Assembly: GCA_013399875.1 (NCBI GenBank) | Contig: VXAZ01018984.1 | Span: forward strand, 7,856,264-7,920,263 | DNA: 64,000 bases | Direction of reading: 5' to 3' | Source of the DNA: Gymnorhina tibicen | Lineage: Eukaryota > Chordata > Aves > Passeriformes > Artamidae | Shown: positions 40,201 to 51,400 of the stretch, one piece after another | Layout: every line of letters starts with the position of its first letter | Position numbering within the stretch: position 1 is the stretch's first letter | The notes under the pieces: generated by a model | Databases searched by the model: none | Seen by the model: only the letters and a program-made list of their open reading frames with translations | What the model was told of the DNA's origin: nothing | Program-made: the position numbers and the translations under genes

Positions 40201-41060
40201 TGTGGTTAAAAAAAGCATTTGGGGTTTTTTGTGGATATTGAAAACAAGAGATGCTGTATAGGCAACGATATGTTGTGGCAAAATTTGAAAGTTGAAATTG
40301 GTTTTGAGAGAAAATTCAGCTTTTTTTCCTGCCACCACTGAAATTCAAATGGCAACTGAAAATATTTTTGTCTTGCTTTTTATGTCTTAGTAATAACAAG
40401 GTCTTTAATGCCTCAGTAATACAATATAGCCCTACTATATCAGTATTCCATCTTGTTTAGCCAGGGCTTGGCTAGTGGGAGTGAAGAAAATAGTGCTGCA
40501 ACAATTTATAGGGCAAAATACTGCTCTTGCTGTAACTGCAGTAAATCTAGTGCACATAATGTCTAATTTGTTTATCTGCGGAAGATCTCATAATTCAGCA
40601 CAAAAAACTGATGCTTCCTTTAGGAGAACAAACAGTTTCCCTGACTGATTTGACTGCTTAAATGCCTATTCAAAATGAGTGAATTTGATACTTCTAAACC
40701 CAATATTATTACTGTTGGATTGCAGTTTTTATTGGAAGAAGAATGAAAGCAAGGATTTTTCTGTTAGTAAAAGCTGGGATTCTTGTTTTTGGTTTTGTTT
40801 TTTTTTTCCCCTTTGAACTGCTGAGAACCTCTACGTGACACAATCTATGCATGCAATGCTGTATTTCTCAGGAATTTTCTCATCATAGGCAGAGATGCTG
40901 GGAGAGATATATGTATCTCAGTGAAGATTTTGACTGATCATGACTAGCCTGATAGCCTCATTTCTAGAACTGTGTTATTTTTAAGTTGGTTACAATTAAT
41001 TATTCATGATTCAATATATATACAAATATGTGTAACAGTGAATGCATCTGGGAGGCTTGC
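34238..41060. other. Gene-free stretch
   Basis: No gene I can support. The plus strand is open for about 58 codons from 34338 to a TAA at about 34519, containing a peptide piece RDTDGSVIGAVLGSAGM that looks coding-like but has no convincing splice sites. A tandem ATGGTAAAG pair lies at 35282-35300. T9CCCC is at 37945-37957 and T10CCC at 40798-40810. The rest is unremarkable. Confidence 0.5.
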
Positions 41061-44000
41061 AAAAAAAAACCCAAAAACCTCAAACCTCACCTTTCCTAAA
41101 AGGAAAAGCTGAGGTTGCATGACTGCCCACACTAATTAATTTCTTCATTTTCAGAAATCTCTGTCTTTATAGACAGGTAATTTTACAAGATGGAATAATG
41201 ACCGGATAACTGTAGCTCACTTAATGAAGTTCTGTTTTTGTCACTATCTCATTTACTCCATTTAATTATTTACCTTCAGGGTGAAAATCCCTTCATGTCA
41301 TACAGGTTATGATAGCAGAGGGGATATATTGATCAGGTATTTAGTCTAATCCTAACCTGAAAATCTGAAGGCTGGATGCACCCAATATTAGCCAGCAGGG
41401 TTCAGACTTGCAAGTATCTTGCGAGTCCGTTTTTTGTGCAACCTGTGGTACTACTGAGCATCAGATGCTTCTATATCTAATTTAGGTTTCACCTAAAGGA
41501 ACAGCTTTGGCTTGATACATCTTTATCCATCTGTTCTGAGAGTAGTTTTAGAGGGGTAGAGGTTTGGGGGGGATTACTCTGATGTTTCCATTCCTGTAGT
41601 TTCTCTCATTTCTTCTCCATCTTTCTGCTGCACTTTTTTTTGTCTCAAGGAAAAAGCCAAGCTCAAAACCTAACTCAGAATTTCAACAGGGTCTCAAAGG
41701 GGGCTTCAACTAATCCTACCCATCCCATGACAAATTCTCGTATTTTTGTGCACAGTTTGAATATCCAAAATTTCTCTGCAGAAAGGGAAGGATCATTCTT
41801 CTGCCAAGAGCTCTTGCCAGGAATTGATGTTTTCTCAGTAGATTTGTACACAATATGTCTAGTGGGGACAAAGAATCGTGGTAGTATAATTAAGCTGCAG
41901 AAATTAACATCAGGAAGATTTAAAATTTGGGCCCAAAGAGGCCTGAAAGTTAAAGACAAAATTAACCAGGCCTTATTTTCAGGTTCAAAAAGCATAAAGT
42001 TTGTAGTACTTTACAAGCAAGACTTCACTGTGTTTTTGCATCTGAATGTAGCTTCTATTATAAAGAATATTCATAATGATTAGAGTGTTGTGAGCTGGAT
42101 TCATTAAAGGGATTAGCTTGTCTTTGGGCATATGTGTTTATGTAGCTCTGAGCGTGATATGTGTATATAAATCTATTCCCACACAGAAGACTTTGTTAGC
42201 TTTAACTTGAGATTGCTTGACAACATAGCCCACCAACACAACCTGTAAGGAGGGGGGAAAAGCAAAGCTGTTCTTTCCTGTATTCCTCACTCTTAATACT
42301 CTTAATGTATTCATTAATTATGTCTAATTACTCTCTCTGTCTTATGCAGAAACTCTGCAGCTCTTTTCATTCCAGATGATAGGAAAGCAGTTTAGACTTC
42401 GACCCGATTTCCTGAATATATGGTCATGATTTTTTTCTGGTGATGGCTGACGGTGTTATCAATGACATGATATGTTCTACCACGCCTTATTTTTCATGGT
42501 TTGTAAACTTACTGGCTTTGTATCTTTGCCTACTTTTATGTGAGACAGGACTGCAGATGGAATTTGTCAAAGGAAATCATCTTGAGTTGCAGTGTTTTGA
42601 AAATGTCAATGTATCACGTTGGTCTTGTTTTGTTCTTAATTTGCCTGTATTTACATCAATTCCACTCTGCTTTTAATATGTTTTGAGACTATATAATAAT
42701 TATTTGTGATAATGGTGACATACGGATTGTGGGACAGCTGAGCTTAGTGGGTAGTGCCAGTGCTCTACCAGGATAAATGCTGTGGGCAGTTCTGAATGTG
42801 ATGACACCTAAGGAATCACTCAGTCCAAATATAACTCCCCTTTAAGGTTTGTCCCTTCCTATTTTTTCATTTCCACTTGATTTGCAGAATGTATCCTAAC
42901 CTGTGGTTGGCATTCTAAGAAGCTTATCTTTGCCAGAAGAACATGGCTGTATCCGTCAATTGAAGGATTGTTCCCTAGTGGCTAATCTAATAAAATGGCT
43001 TTTTTTTCTGGAAATGTCACATATATATAAGGGCCAAAGATCATTTGGCATCTCTGCCAGACCCCCTCCATCATGCTACATTTACTGTCACAAGACATTT
43101 AGTTTCATAAGAGAGCAGCTGTTCCAACTATTCCTAACAAAACTTGAGTACCAGTCAAAACTGCTTTGACTGAAAAACATGCTACAGCATCATAAAAATC
43201 TTGTAAATGTGCCTCAGAAGTCAGAAACTGCTACTGCTCCTATTCTGTCTGCAGAATGGGTGGGCTTTCCCTGAGGTTACCAGTGCTCTACTTCATGTTA
43301 TTCTTGTGCATTTGCCAGGAGTCGTGTGTAGCAGTTTCCTCTGCTATTGGAAATCAGCAAAAGGACTATGGCCAAAAACTCCTTTCCTAAAACACAGGAA
43401 GGCTGTGAGGCTGCTATATCTATAACACATGGTTTTTGCTAATGAATGGAACAATTTAATTTGAGGATATTGGATTTTATGGAATTATAGAATATGGCAA
43501 TGTTGGCATCTTGATTTATCATTTTATTTAAACCACATTGAAGGAATTCATTATATCCATCTGATCTAGTCAGTTTGTTTATATATTATGTGACACACTG
43601 AAGTACAAGTTGCCTGAGCTGGGATAGGTAGGTTTATCACTTCTGGGTCCTTTTTCTTACCTTCCTGCTTATATGCATACTACGTGTCAAGACGGAAGAT
43701 GAATAACGTGTTCTTTAGTCTGTCCATACATTAGCTCTACCTAATTTCTCTTGCTCTTTACAGGTCTCGAATTCCTTTCACCCCTTGATTGGTAACCATG
43801 GTGCTTGTAATGTGCTGCAATTATAGATTGGAATGTACCAGCACAGAGTAATTTATGCAAAAGTAATTACTTAAATGACTCTTCATTATATTGCAATCAA
43901 ATCCTAGATGCTCTGGTATAGATGTTACATATCCGATCTCAGCAAGCTACTTAAAGTCTTTTGAGTCAAATTCTGAAACGATGTAAATCAGTGCAGTTCA

Positions 44001-46290
44001 TCTATACAGCTCTAGTGCTTTGAAAAGGGCTGCACAAACTAGTACAGCTATAAAAGAAAAGAATTTGAACTTACAAACCAACACAGGAAGGTAGATTTGA
44101 GTGAGCCTAAAGCACTGTGAGAACAATAGACTCGACAGTCTAACAATGACAGCGATCACATTCCTTTGAGATAATTTTCTGCGTTTTTACTTTAGCCACT
44201 GAGTTAGCCAGAAAGTGGTGAGTGAAGCCTATTTCAATTTAAGCTGTACTGGGGTTTTTGTTGCTTGTGGGGAGAAGAGGGATTGCTGGTTGAGTGAAGG
44301 CCTTAGCAGTGTGGTAGTCCCAGTTTATCTTCCAATCCCTTTTAAGCTTTATAATAATTAAGTTGCCTTTGACTGTTCTCTTGGCAATTTTAGGCAATTC
44401 TGACAGCAGCTCATTGGGAAGACTGCATTGCAAGATGTGTAACTGAGGCCTCAGAATGTACTAATGAAATTATCATGTCTGCATCGTGTTACAGGGTAGT
44501 GATGAGCCTTTGTAGAGATATAGTGGCTTTAATTTGGAGTATTATAATTGATTGAACTCTGAGTAACGTGGACTCTCATCCTCATTTCCTCTGTAATTCA
44601 CAGTGAAATCTAAAACCACCCAAAACTTCTGGCAAAGCACAGAAAGGTGCTTCATCCACCATGAAGTGTCAGTGCAAGCACTGTTTCTGTATTTTAGGCA
44701 ATGCAGCAATGTTTGTTATGGTTTGACTGAGTGCAATGAAAATCTCTTTTGCTGATTCCAGTCTTCATTATATATAGAGATTTGCATAGAGCACATTAGT
44801 TCAATCAAATCTTATGTAAAATAATTCCAGAAAAGTCTAAAAAATCTCTCAGCTATGGTACTTAACATGGTCAGCAGGAAATGCCAGTAAAAAATCTATC
44901 CATCTTTCTGGTTCAACTACTTTGTCATTAGGTAAACAGCATGGCATCTGTGTTTCACTAAAGTATTTCTTCCAGCAAGACATTGTTTCCCGCTTTGTTT
45001 GAAACAATTCAGTGCTAAATGTCTTTATTTCTTTACATTTCCACTTCCTTCCCTCCTTTCCATCTATTATGAGACAACGGTGAACTGATCTCAATTTGTG
45101 CATGAAGAGATGATGCCACATATGAAATATTTTTACATAGACCCATAGCTAAGTTTGTTTGTATTAAAACTTGAACAAAACTTGGGCAGAAAATTTAATG
45201 CTGACCAAAGAGAGAGTACAGCTGCACTATTGTTACAGTTGGTATACTAATCCCAGACTTTGGTATATCCTTGTAAAAGTAAAGGTTTATCTGGAGAACA
45301 GATATTTGCTATTATTTTGCTATTTTAAATGTCTTCACACTATCTAGTCTGCAGACATAATTATTGAGGCTTTGCTACAGTTTGGATGTAGAGATCTGAA
45401 AGGTAGGTTATCCAGAGCTGGTGAATCTACTGATTATCACGAACTGTCAAAATCACAGATTTTAAGTCCTCAAGAAGAGAGGAAAGGATCTCCATTATGT
45501 ACATGACTTCTGAAAAGTGTTTCCCGTTTTTACAATACACAGTGTTACAATTTCAGGCTCTACAGATTATTTAGATAATGTCCTTCCATTTTTCACTGGT
45601 TCTGGGCACATATAGCTCATTTTATTTTGGAGGGACAGTGAATATTTGAGGTGAAGATGCCTTTTTCTCCTGCAGAAGTTTTTTCATTTTGGAGACTGTG
45701 TCTAGCTAGTAAGTGAATGTATGATTACCCTTTGTGGGACTACATGGTCATTTTTAGCCAGCCAAGGGAGCAGGACCAGTGAACGAACGTGGATTTTGGC
45801 AGTCTCTAGCCAGGAGTACCTGGCAAGTTGGTGGATGCCATTAAGGCCACACCTCTGCCTTTGCTGAAGTCTCTGTGCCAGGTACATGAAAGCTAATATG
45901 GGGTTGCCCTCCTGGTTGAAATCCTACCTGCCTGTAGTACATTGATCACTTACGTTATGACACGCTGAAAGGCATTAAAACCCCCACCCTTCAACAGATG
46001 TGTGTTCCCAAACAATTGTATTTAGTGAGAAGTGATGACTCAAGAAAGGAAATACAGTTGTTGTTTTCAGCCTTTTCTTTCCTAATACCTATCATCAAGG
46101 CCAGTGTTCCTTTCATTTTTATTTTTATTTTCTTTTATTTATTATCTCTTTTGCTAGAAGAAACAAAATCATTTTGAGAAATGCAAAAACAACGTGGAAA
46201 GATGGTATATTATTTATTTTTAAATCTAAAACCAAATTAGAAAAATGTAAAAAATTAAAATTAGCACTTTGAAATGTGTACTAATAAAGC

Positions 46291-46316
46291 ATATATTCAA
46301 GCTTAATTGAATATAT
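46291..46316. repeat. Perfect 10-bp AT-rich stem-loop
   Basis: ATATATTCAA (46291-46300) and TTGAATATAT (46307-46316) are exact reverse complements around the loop GCTTAA. It is AT-rich and probably incidental. Confidence 0.8.
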
Positions 46317-46714
46317 TCAGCTGAGCCCAGTGGCAGAGGGGATGGATGGGGAGAGACAGCAGGGTGATTCTGTTAAACCTGGTATAAAAATATAGCAACT
46401 TCATGGTTTTAAGTTTGGATATGGGTCCTCAGCTTTCTGTAAATTATAACTTAAATTAATGAAGAAATTTAACATAGTCTTATTTCCATTCCTTTATGCC
46501 TCTTTCCAAATACCAAGGGGTGTATGGATTGGTGTTCCCAAACTGCTGTGTCACCAACAGTCCTGTTGAGTTTATGGGCATAGTGAATGTATACAAGTGT
46601 GCAAAAATAATAATAGTGATATACTTAGAACAAGTAAATTTTTATTGCTCGTAAAGTGCACAAGCCTGTCTTATGAAGAAAACCTAAGCTGATGATTCGT
46701 TTGTGATTTTGTAG

Positions 46715-46808
46715 AAGTTTGCCATTTTGCTTGTCTCTGGTTTAGAATTGTTTTGTTTCTGGACTCTTGGATTTTAGTCTTGGCAAGGAACAAACCATTT
46801 CTTCCAGG
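46715..46808 (+). other. Weak candidate exon (probable pseudo-exon)
   Basis: The 94-nt segment follows GTTTGTGATTTTGTAG and is followed by a consensus donor, CCAGG|GTAAGT. One frame is open throughout, giving a hydrophobic T-rich-derived peptide without a motif. The donor is excellent and the acceptor moderate. It may be an unused pseudo-exon or part of a noncoding transcript. Confidence 0.18.
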
Positions 46809-48440
46809 GTAAGTATACAGTATTATCTTGTACTGAGGCCTGCAGGAGTTTCTTTTGTTTACTTATGGAAAGTGTTTGCCATTAATTTACTTGAGATCAC
46901 TCTTGACTAACAAAGACAGAGGTAGTGGACATTTCATTAAGCAAAGCCCAAGAATCTGCGTGGAGGATGGATTTGAACAAAAACAACAGCATGAGGCTCC
47001 TCTATATTGTGTCAGTGGTTGCTTTCAGAGGTCAACATATTGAATTTGAAAGAGTAATGAATATCAATTCCTTTTGAGAGGTGAAAAGAAAGGAGAAAGA
47101 AAATCTTTCATGATATTATGAGCTGTCATTAGTTAGAAAAACTTTTGTGCTAAGAAATGCATATGTGAGTAATATGATTTGGGTACTTTCAACATTGGTG
47201 AGAAAGATTATCTGTAATTAAAACCACATCATCTAAGGATTGGATTTAATTAAGGAAAATTTTATCCAGTTTTGACAACCTGAAAAACAAAGTTCTCCCA
47301 AATTACCATTTTTGTATTTCTTTATTTCAATTCACAAACCAGCAAATTGACTAAAGGAAATGTTTGCATTGATGTAAGGAACCACTTAAATACTACCAGA
47401 AGTTCCCCATGAAATAACATACATTTGATAAACTTCCAAATTGTAACACTTAGGCAAAGATTTACATGAATTCATTGATTTTGACAGAGAAAGCACCTAA
47501 ATTACTTTTTTGGATCTGTTCCCAAAGTTCTTTGCTTTGAAAAGTCTTCAGAATTAGCATTTATTTTTATTTCTTACTAATTAAATACCTTGTGTGGAAG
47601 TGCTGAGATCTTGAAAAGGTCTCCTGAGATCAAGTTTTGTTTTGTATTCCATAAGTACTAAATTAATCTTGAAGTGTTCGGATTTCAGGTATTATCACAG
47701 TAATATATACTTGTCCCAGAGGACTCCCAGTTGTTATCTTATAATGATCAACTTTAGGTGTCTTTCGTAATCCTTGTTTTCTACAGATACAGTGTCTGCT
47801 TAGACTTCTCCTATAGCAATGTGAAATCTACAGAGACAGCAAAAATGGGATAATATTTGAGTGTATTTATCAACACTGACACTAATAATGCGATTCACCA
47901 AGTTATTCTCTGTAGTCCTCAGCTTCACCAGGATTACTAAGATCCACCTATTTTCCTGCTTTGGAATGCATGAGAAATGCACAAAGATCCTGGGGATTTG
48001 GTGTTACTCCAGGGATAAAAATTATTTCTTGAAACTCTGGTTCTGTGTATTTCACTTTTAAATGCTTCATCTCATGACTGCAGAAAGCATTACTCTAATT
48101 TGCTCCATGAAGCTGTGCATCCTATCTTCCAAAGTATCAGGAAAAGATCTGATATTTCAGAGCTGTTCTGTTCTTAAATAATACCCTGCTGCAAAAAAAC
48201 ATTCTTCTGGCAGAAGTCTCAGAGCATAATATTTTCTCTTTTGCTGGTAGACACAGTTTCTGGGGCTAGGACCAAGACAGGCAGAATGTGGCAAGGCTGT
48301 TAGTAGCTCCAGAAGAGCCAAGGAACAGTTGTTTTGACATAAGAAAGAAGCTATTGAAGGGAGGGTAAAAAGGCTGGGGCTCTGGTTTGGAGAAGAAAAT
48401 GCTGTGCTACGGACATGACTGAGACAAACAAAATCATAAA

Positions 48441-48450
48441 GGGCGGGGCC
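48441..48450. promoter_or_regulatory. Isolated GC box (Sp1-type)
   Basis: GGGCGGGGCC is a consensus Sp1/KLF-type site on the plus strand. Such a string is unlikely by chance in CpG-depleted, AT-rich DNA. There is no surrounding CpG island, no second box and no recognisable transcription start nearby, so a promoter role is unproven. Confidence 0.35.
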
Positions 48451-51400
48451 GCACATGCCATAACTATGGGAAACCCATTTACAATGTAGAAGAGAAGGAA
48501 TTTTTTCTTTTTTCTTCAACACTGATATCGAACTATTGGTATTTGTTCCAGAGCAGAGAATGCTAGAGAGACAAAAATAGGAGTTTCGTGGGGTATTAGA
48601 GAAACATGTAGGCAAGAGGTTCATAGTAGACATCACAGGGAAGGGGTAGGGAAGTCTTTTCTGTCCCATATTTCTGGGAGAGTGACTGGAGTTGCGTGGG
48701 AAGGGGAAGTGGGAATAGATGAACTGCAGATATCAGCTGTCACATACAGCAGCCTTCCCTACTGCCACAGTCAGAGAGACAGCATGGATTGGTACACACA
48801 GTTACCTAGCAGGTAGAGCGATCACTGATCAAAACACCTTGTTGGGGCCACTTGCCTGTCTCATTGTTTTCTTTTGCCTTTACCACTGTGCTTGTTTCTT
48901 GTACTTAGCGTAGGAGCAGAATCTCCAGAGGGCTTCATTCATTCTCCCACTTTCCCCCGCTGGTTCCCTTGTGTATGTTTACTCAGTTTTACTCCAGTGA
49001 CATATATACTGCATATATATGCTTTTGAATCCTGGACAGTTCCAAATCACTTCATAATTTTGTGGTAAAAATTCATGTACTGTTATCCCAGACAAACTGT
49101 GCACTTGAGAGGCACTGCCTGCTGCTGACCCAGCTGCAGAAGACTGTACCAGGCTGTATCTTGTCCATCTCGCTATGAAATATGTCTAGCTTTTGAGAAA
49201 AACCAAACCACATCCATTTAATGATGCTTTTCCTTTTTATTGCTGTTACTGGCTTCCAATATGAAATATAGTCTGCAGTTATAAATGCAAGCAAATGGTT
49301 CTCTGGTGGTGTGATTCTGGAAATAAAACTAACAAAAGCTACTCTACTCCTACACACCATTTCAGTAATTGTGTCCTGGCAACACAGTGCAATTAGTGGG
49401 CTCTAGGTACCTGAAAGTCTCTGTGCAGTTTCTCTTCAAATCTGCAGAAAAGGTCAAATGAACCAACCTTTGTAGATAAGCAGTAAGGTAAAGAATTTGC
49501 ATTCTTTGTAGGTGCTTTGGGATTTGGGGAATTGTGACTCAAGAAGCATTACGCAGTTTAGTTTGCGTTGACCAGTGCTTGCAGAGTATTGATTATCTGT
49601 CATATGTATATCCAAATTCATTGTTGGTAAGGGGAGAAGGACTTTAGGATGAAAGGATTAAAAAATATCCTGCTGCAAAATGAATTGTGAAACACTCATA
49701 AAGACGATAAAATCAATATCGACGCTTGTTGTTAATTCTGAAATCTAGAGACAGATTCCACGTATAGGAGAACAACAAAGAACAAGCAAATTGCTAAAAA
49801 GCTAAATTAAAAGCAGGTTTCTTGAACCTGTAAGAAACACAATTTAGGTAGTAAAATCCATGATCTTACAAATTATTTAGTGGATATATCACCAGCTTAC
49901 AGCTTTGCATTGGATAATTAAGACTGCTTTTGTTTATATAAATTGGTGCTGCCCTTACTCCTGTCTCTGTACACTTGTTAGGAGGGCATAGGGAGAATTG
50001 TTTCACTGAGTTGTTAAGCACTTGCTCACTGAAGTTTCCTGATTCAGAACTAATGTAAGTGAGAAGCAGGGTTTGTAGGATGTCCTTTGTGGCTGTGGGT
50101 GAATACTTGTGTGTTCCTGTTCGCAGGATGCCATGACAGGCAGCTGTTCTCATAAGCAGGATGCTAAATGTCTTCCTTCAAAGAGTATACAGGGATAGGA
50201 CTCTGCTGTGCATACTGCAGGCATACCCAAAGATTTGGCCAGAAACCTGAAAACATCCCCAAGTTCATAAATGAGCACGGTATTAGTATTCCTCTGTCCA
50301 CTCTAACCAGGATACTTCATGAATATTGATAATCTGTGTAAAAACCAGTTATGTTTGTGGTAAAGAGAAAGACAAAAATCAATAAGTATCTGATACATTT
50401 TCCACGTGGGATATTGCTTAATGAGCAGGTCTCCAATTTTCTATCTGTGAGCTCTGTCACCCCTGAATTGAAATAGTCTTCCGTTTGCTTCTATATCTGT
50501 GCCTCTGTTCCCCAAATCTCTCTTCATTGAATATAATGATTGCGTGCTGTTAGTGAACGTAGTGATGTAACTACAACTTACGGAGTTTCTCTGGGGATAA
50601 GCAGTGTTGGCCTGGTGTAGGAATTTTGTGAGGCACCCTAATCCAGTTCATCCCCAAGCCTCTCTGGAGAGATTAAAATATCCCATTACCTTTACAGGCT
50701 CCCTTTCATTAGGATTAGAATCACGTTCCTCCAATGGGAAAGAATGGTGTCATGCTGTTCATGTTGATACGAGCAACAACGTGATACCCAAATAAACCAA
50801 GCACCAAATACTCAGTCATCTGTAAATGAGCTCCATATAGAAGTTTATTTCTAAGCAAGCAAAATCCTACTTAAAATGCATTTAGAGGAAATTAAAATAA
50901 GACCTAATCCAGAGCCCACTAACATTACTGAAGAGTTCGTGCTTACTGCAGTTCTCTGTGATAATGAATACATTCAGAGAAACTGTGCTCTGTTTACAAA
51001 TATTTTCATGAGAGGTGAATAGCATTTCCTCTGAATTTTTCACTCTTACCCCTGACTGGGAGGTTCCTGTGAAACTGTGCATGAAACATAGTGGTATATC
51101 CTAAAGGCAGATTTTAGTGCTATCTTTATAGAGAGTTTTTTTGACTTCCTAAACCTTCCTGTAGAGACCAATTCTTGCATCTTGTGGCACTTGCGTCTTC
51201 TTCACTGACAAGCTAGAAAGCTTTGACAATAGTCAGAACTTATTAAGGGCATAATTGCTGATGAATGGCAAGACATTTCACTTACAAGTCAAAGTATGCT
51301 TCATACAGCAGCCGAATATTTTAACTGTTATGTAGAATTTAATACAGAATTAAATGCTTCCTGTCAGAATCTAGAGAATCATGAAAAGAATCTGTAGAAA

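Larger units (their letters stand above)
41061..48440. other. Gene-free stretch with a 147-codon chance frame
   Basis: The frame at 41640-42083 (+) is open for 147 codons, but its first codon is TTG, not ATG, and the first ATG lies about 29 codons in. The minus strand is open over 106 codons of the same region, which points to low stop density rather than coding. No domain is recognised. A perfect hairpin at 46291-46316 and a weak exon-like segment at 46715-46808 are listed separately. A T/A-rich tract lies at 46113-46145. Confidence 0.5.

Noticed and set aside
41640..42083. 147-codon open frame on the plus strand
   Set aside because: It begins at TTG, the first ATG is about 29 codons in, the opposite strand is open over most of the same span, and no domain is visible. 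A frame of this length is expected roughly once by chance in 64 kb of this composition.
43859..43876. GCAAAAGTAATTAC, similar to mariner-type terminal repeats in birds
   Set aside because: Only a few bases match and no partner inverted repeat was found nearby.
44196..44217. 22-nt microexon-like segment (TTTTTACTTTAG ... AAAGTG|GTGAGT)
   Set aside because: Good splice strings, but such short pairs occur often by chance and nothing else supports it.
48157..48669. 170-codon ATG-started frame on the minus strand, longest in the window
   Set aside because: Local GC is higher, which lowers stop frequency. The S/L/P/C-rich peptide has no recognisable domain, signal or splice context.
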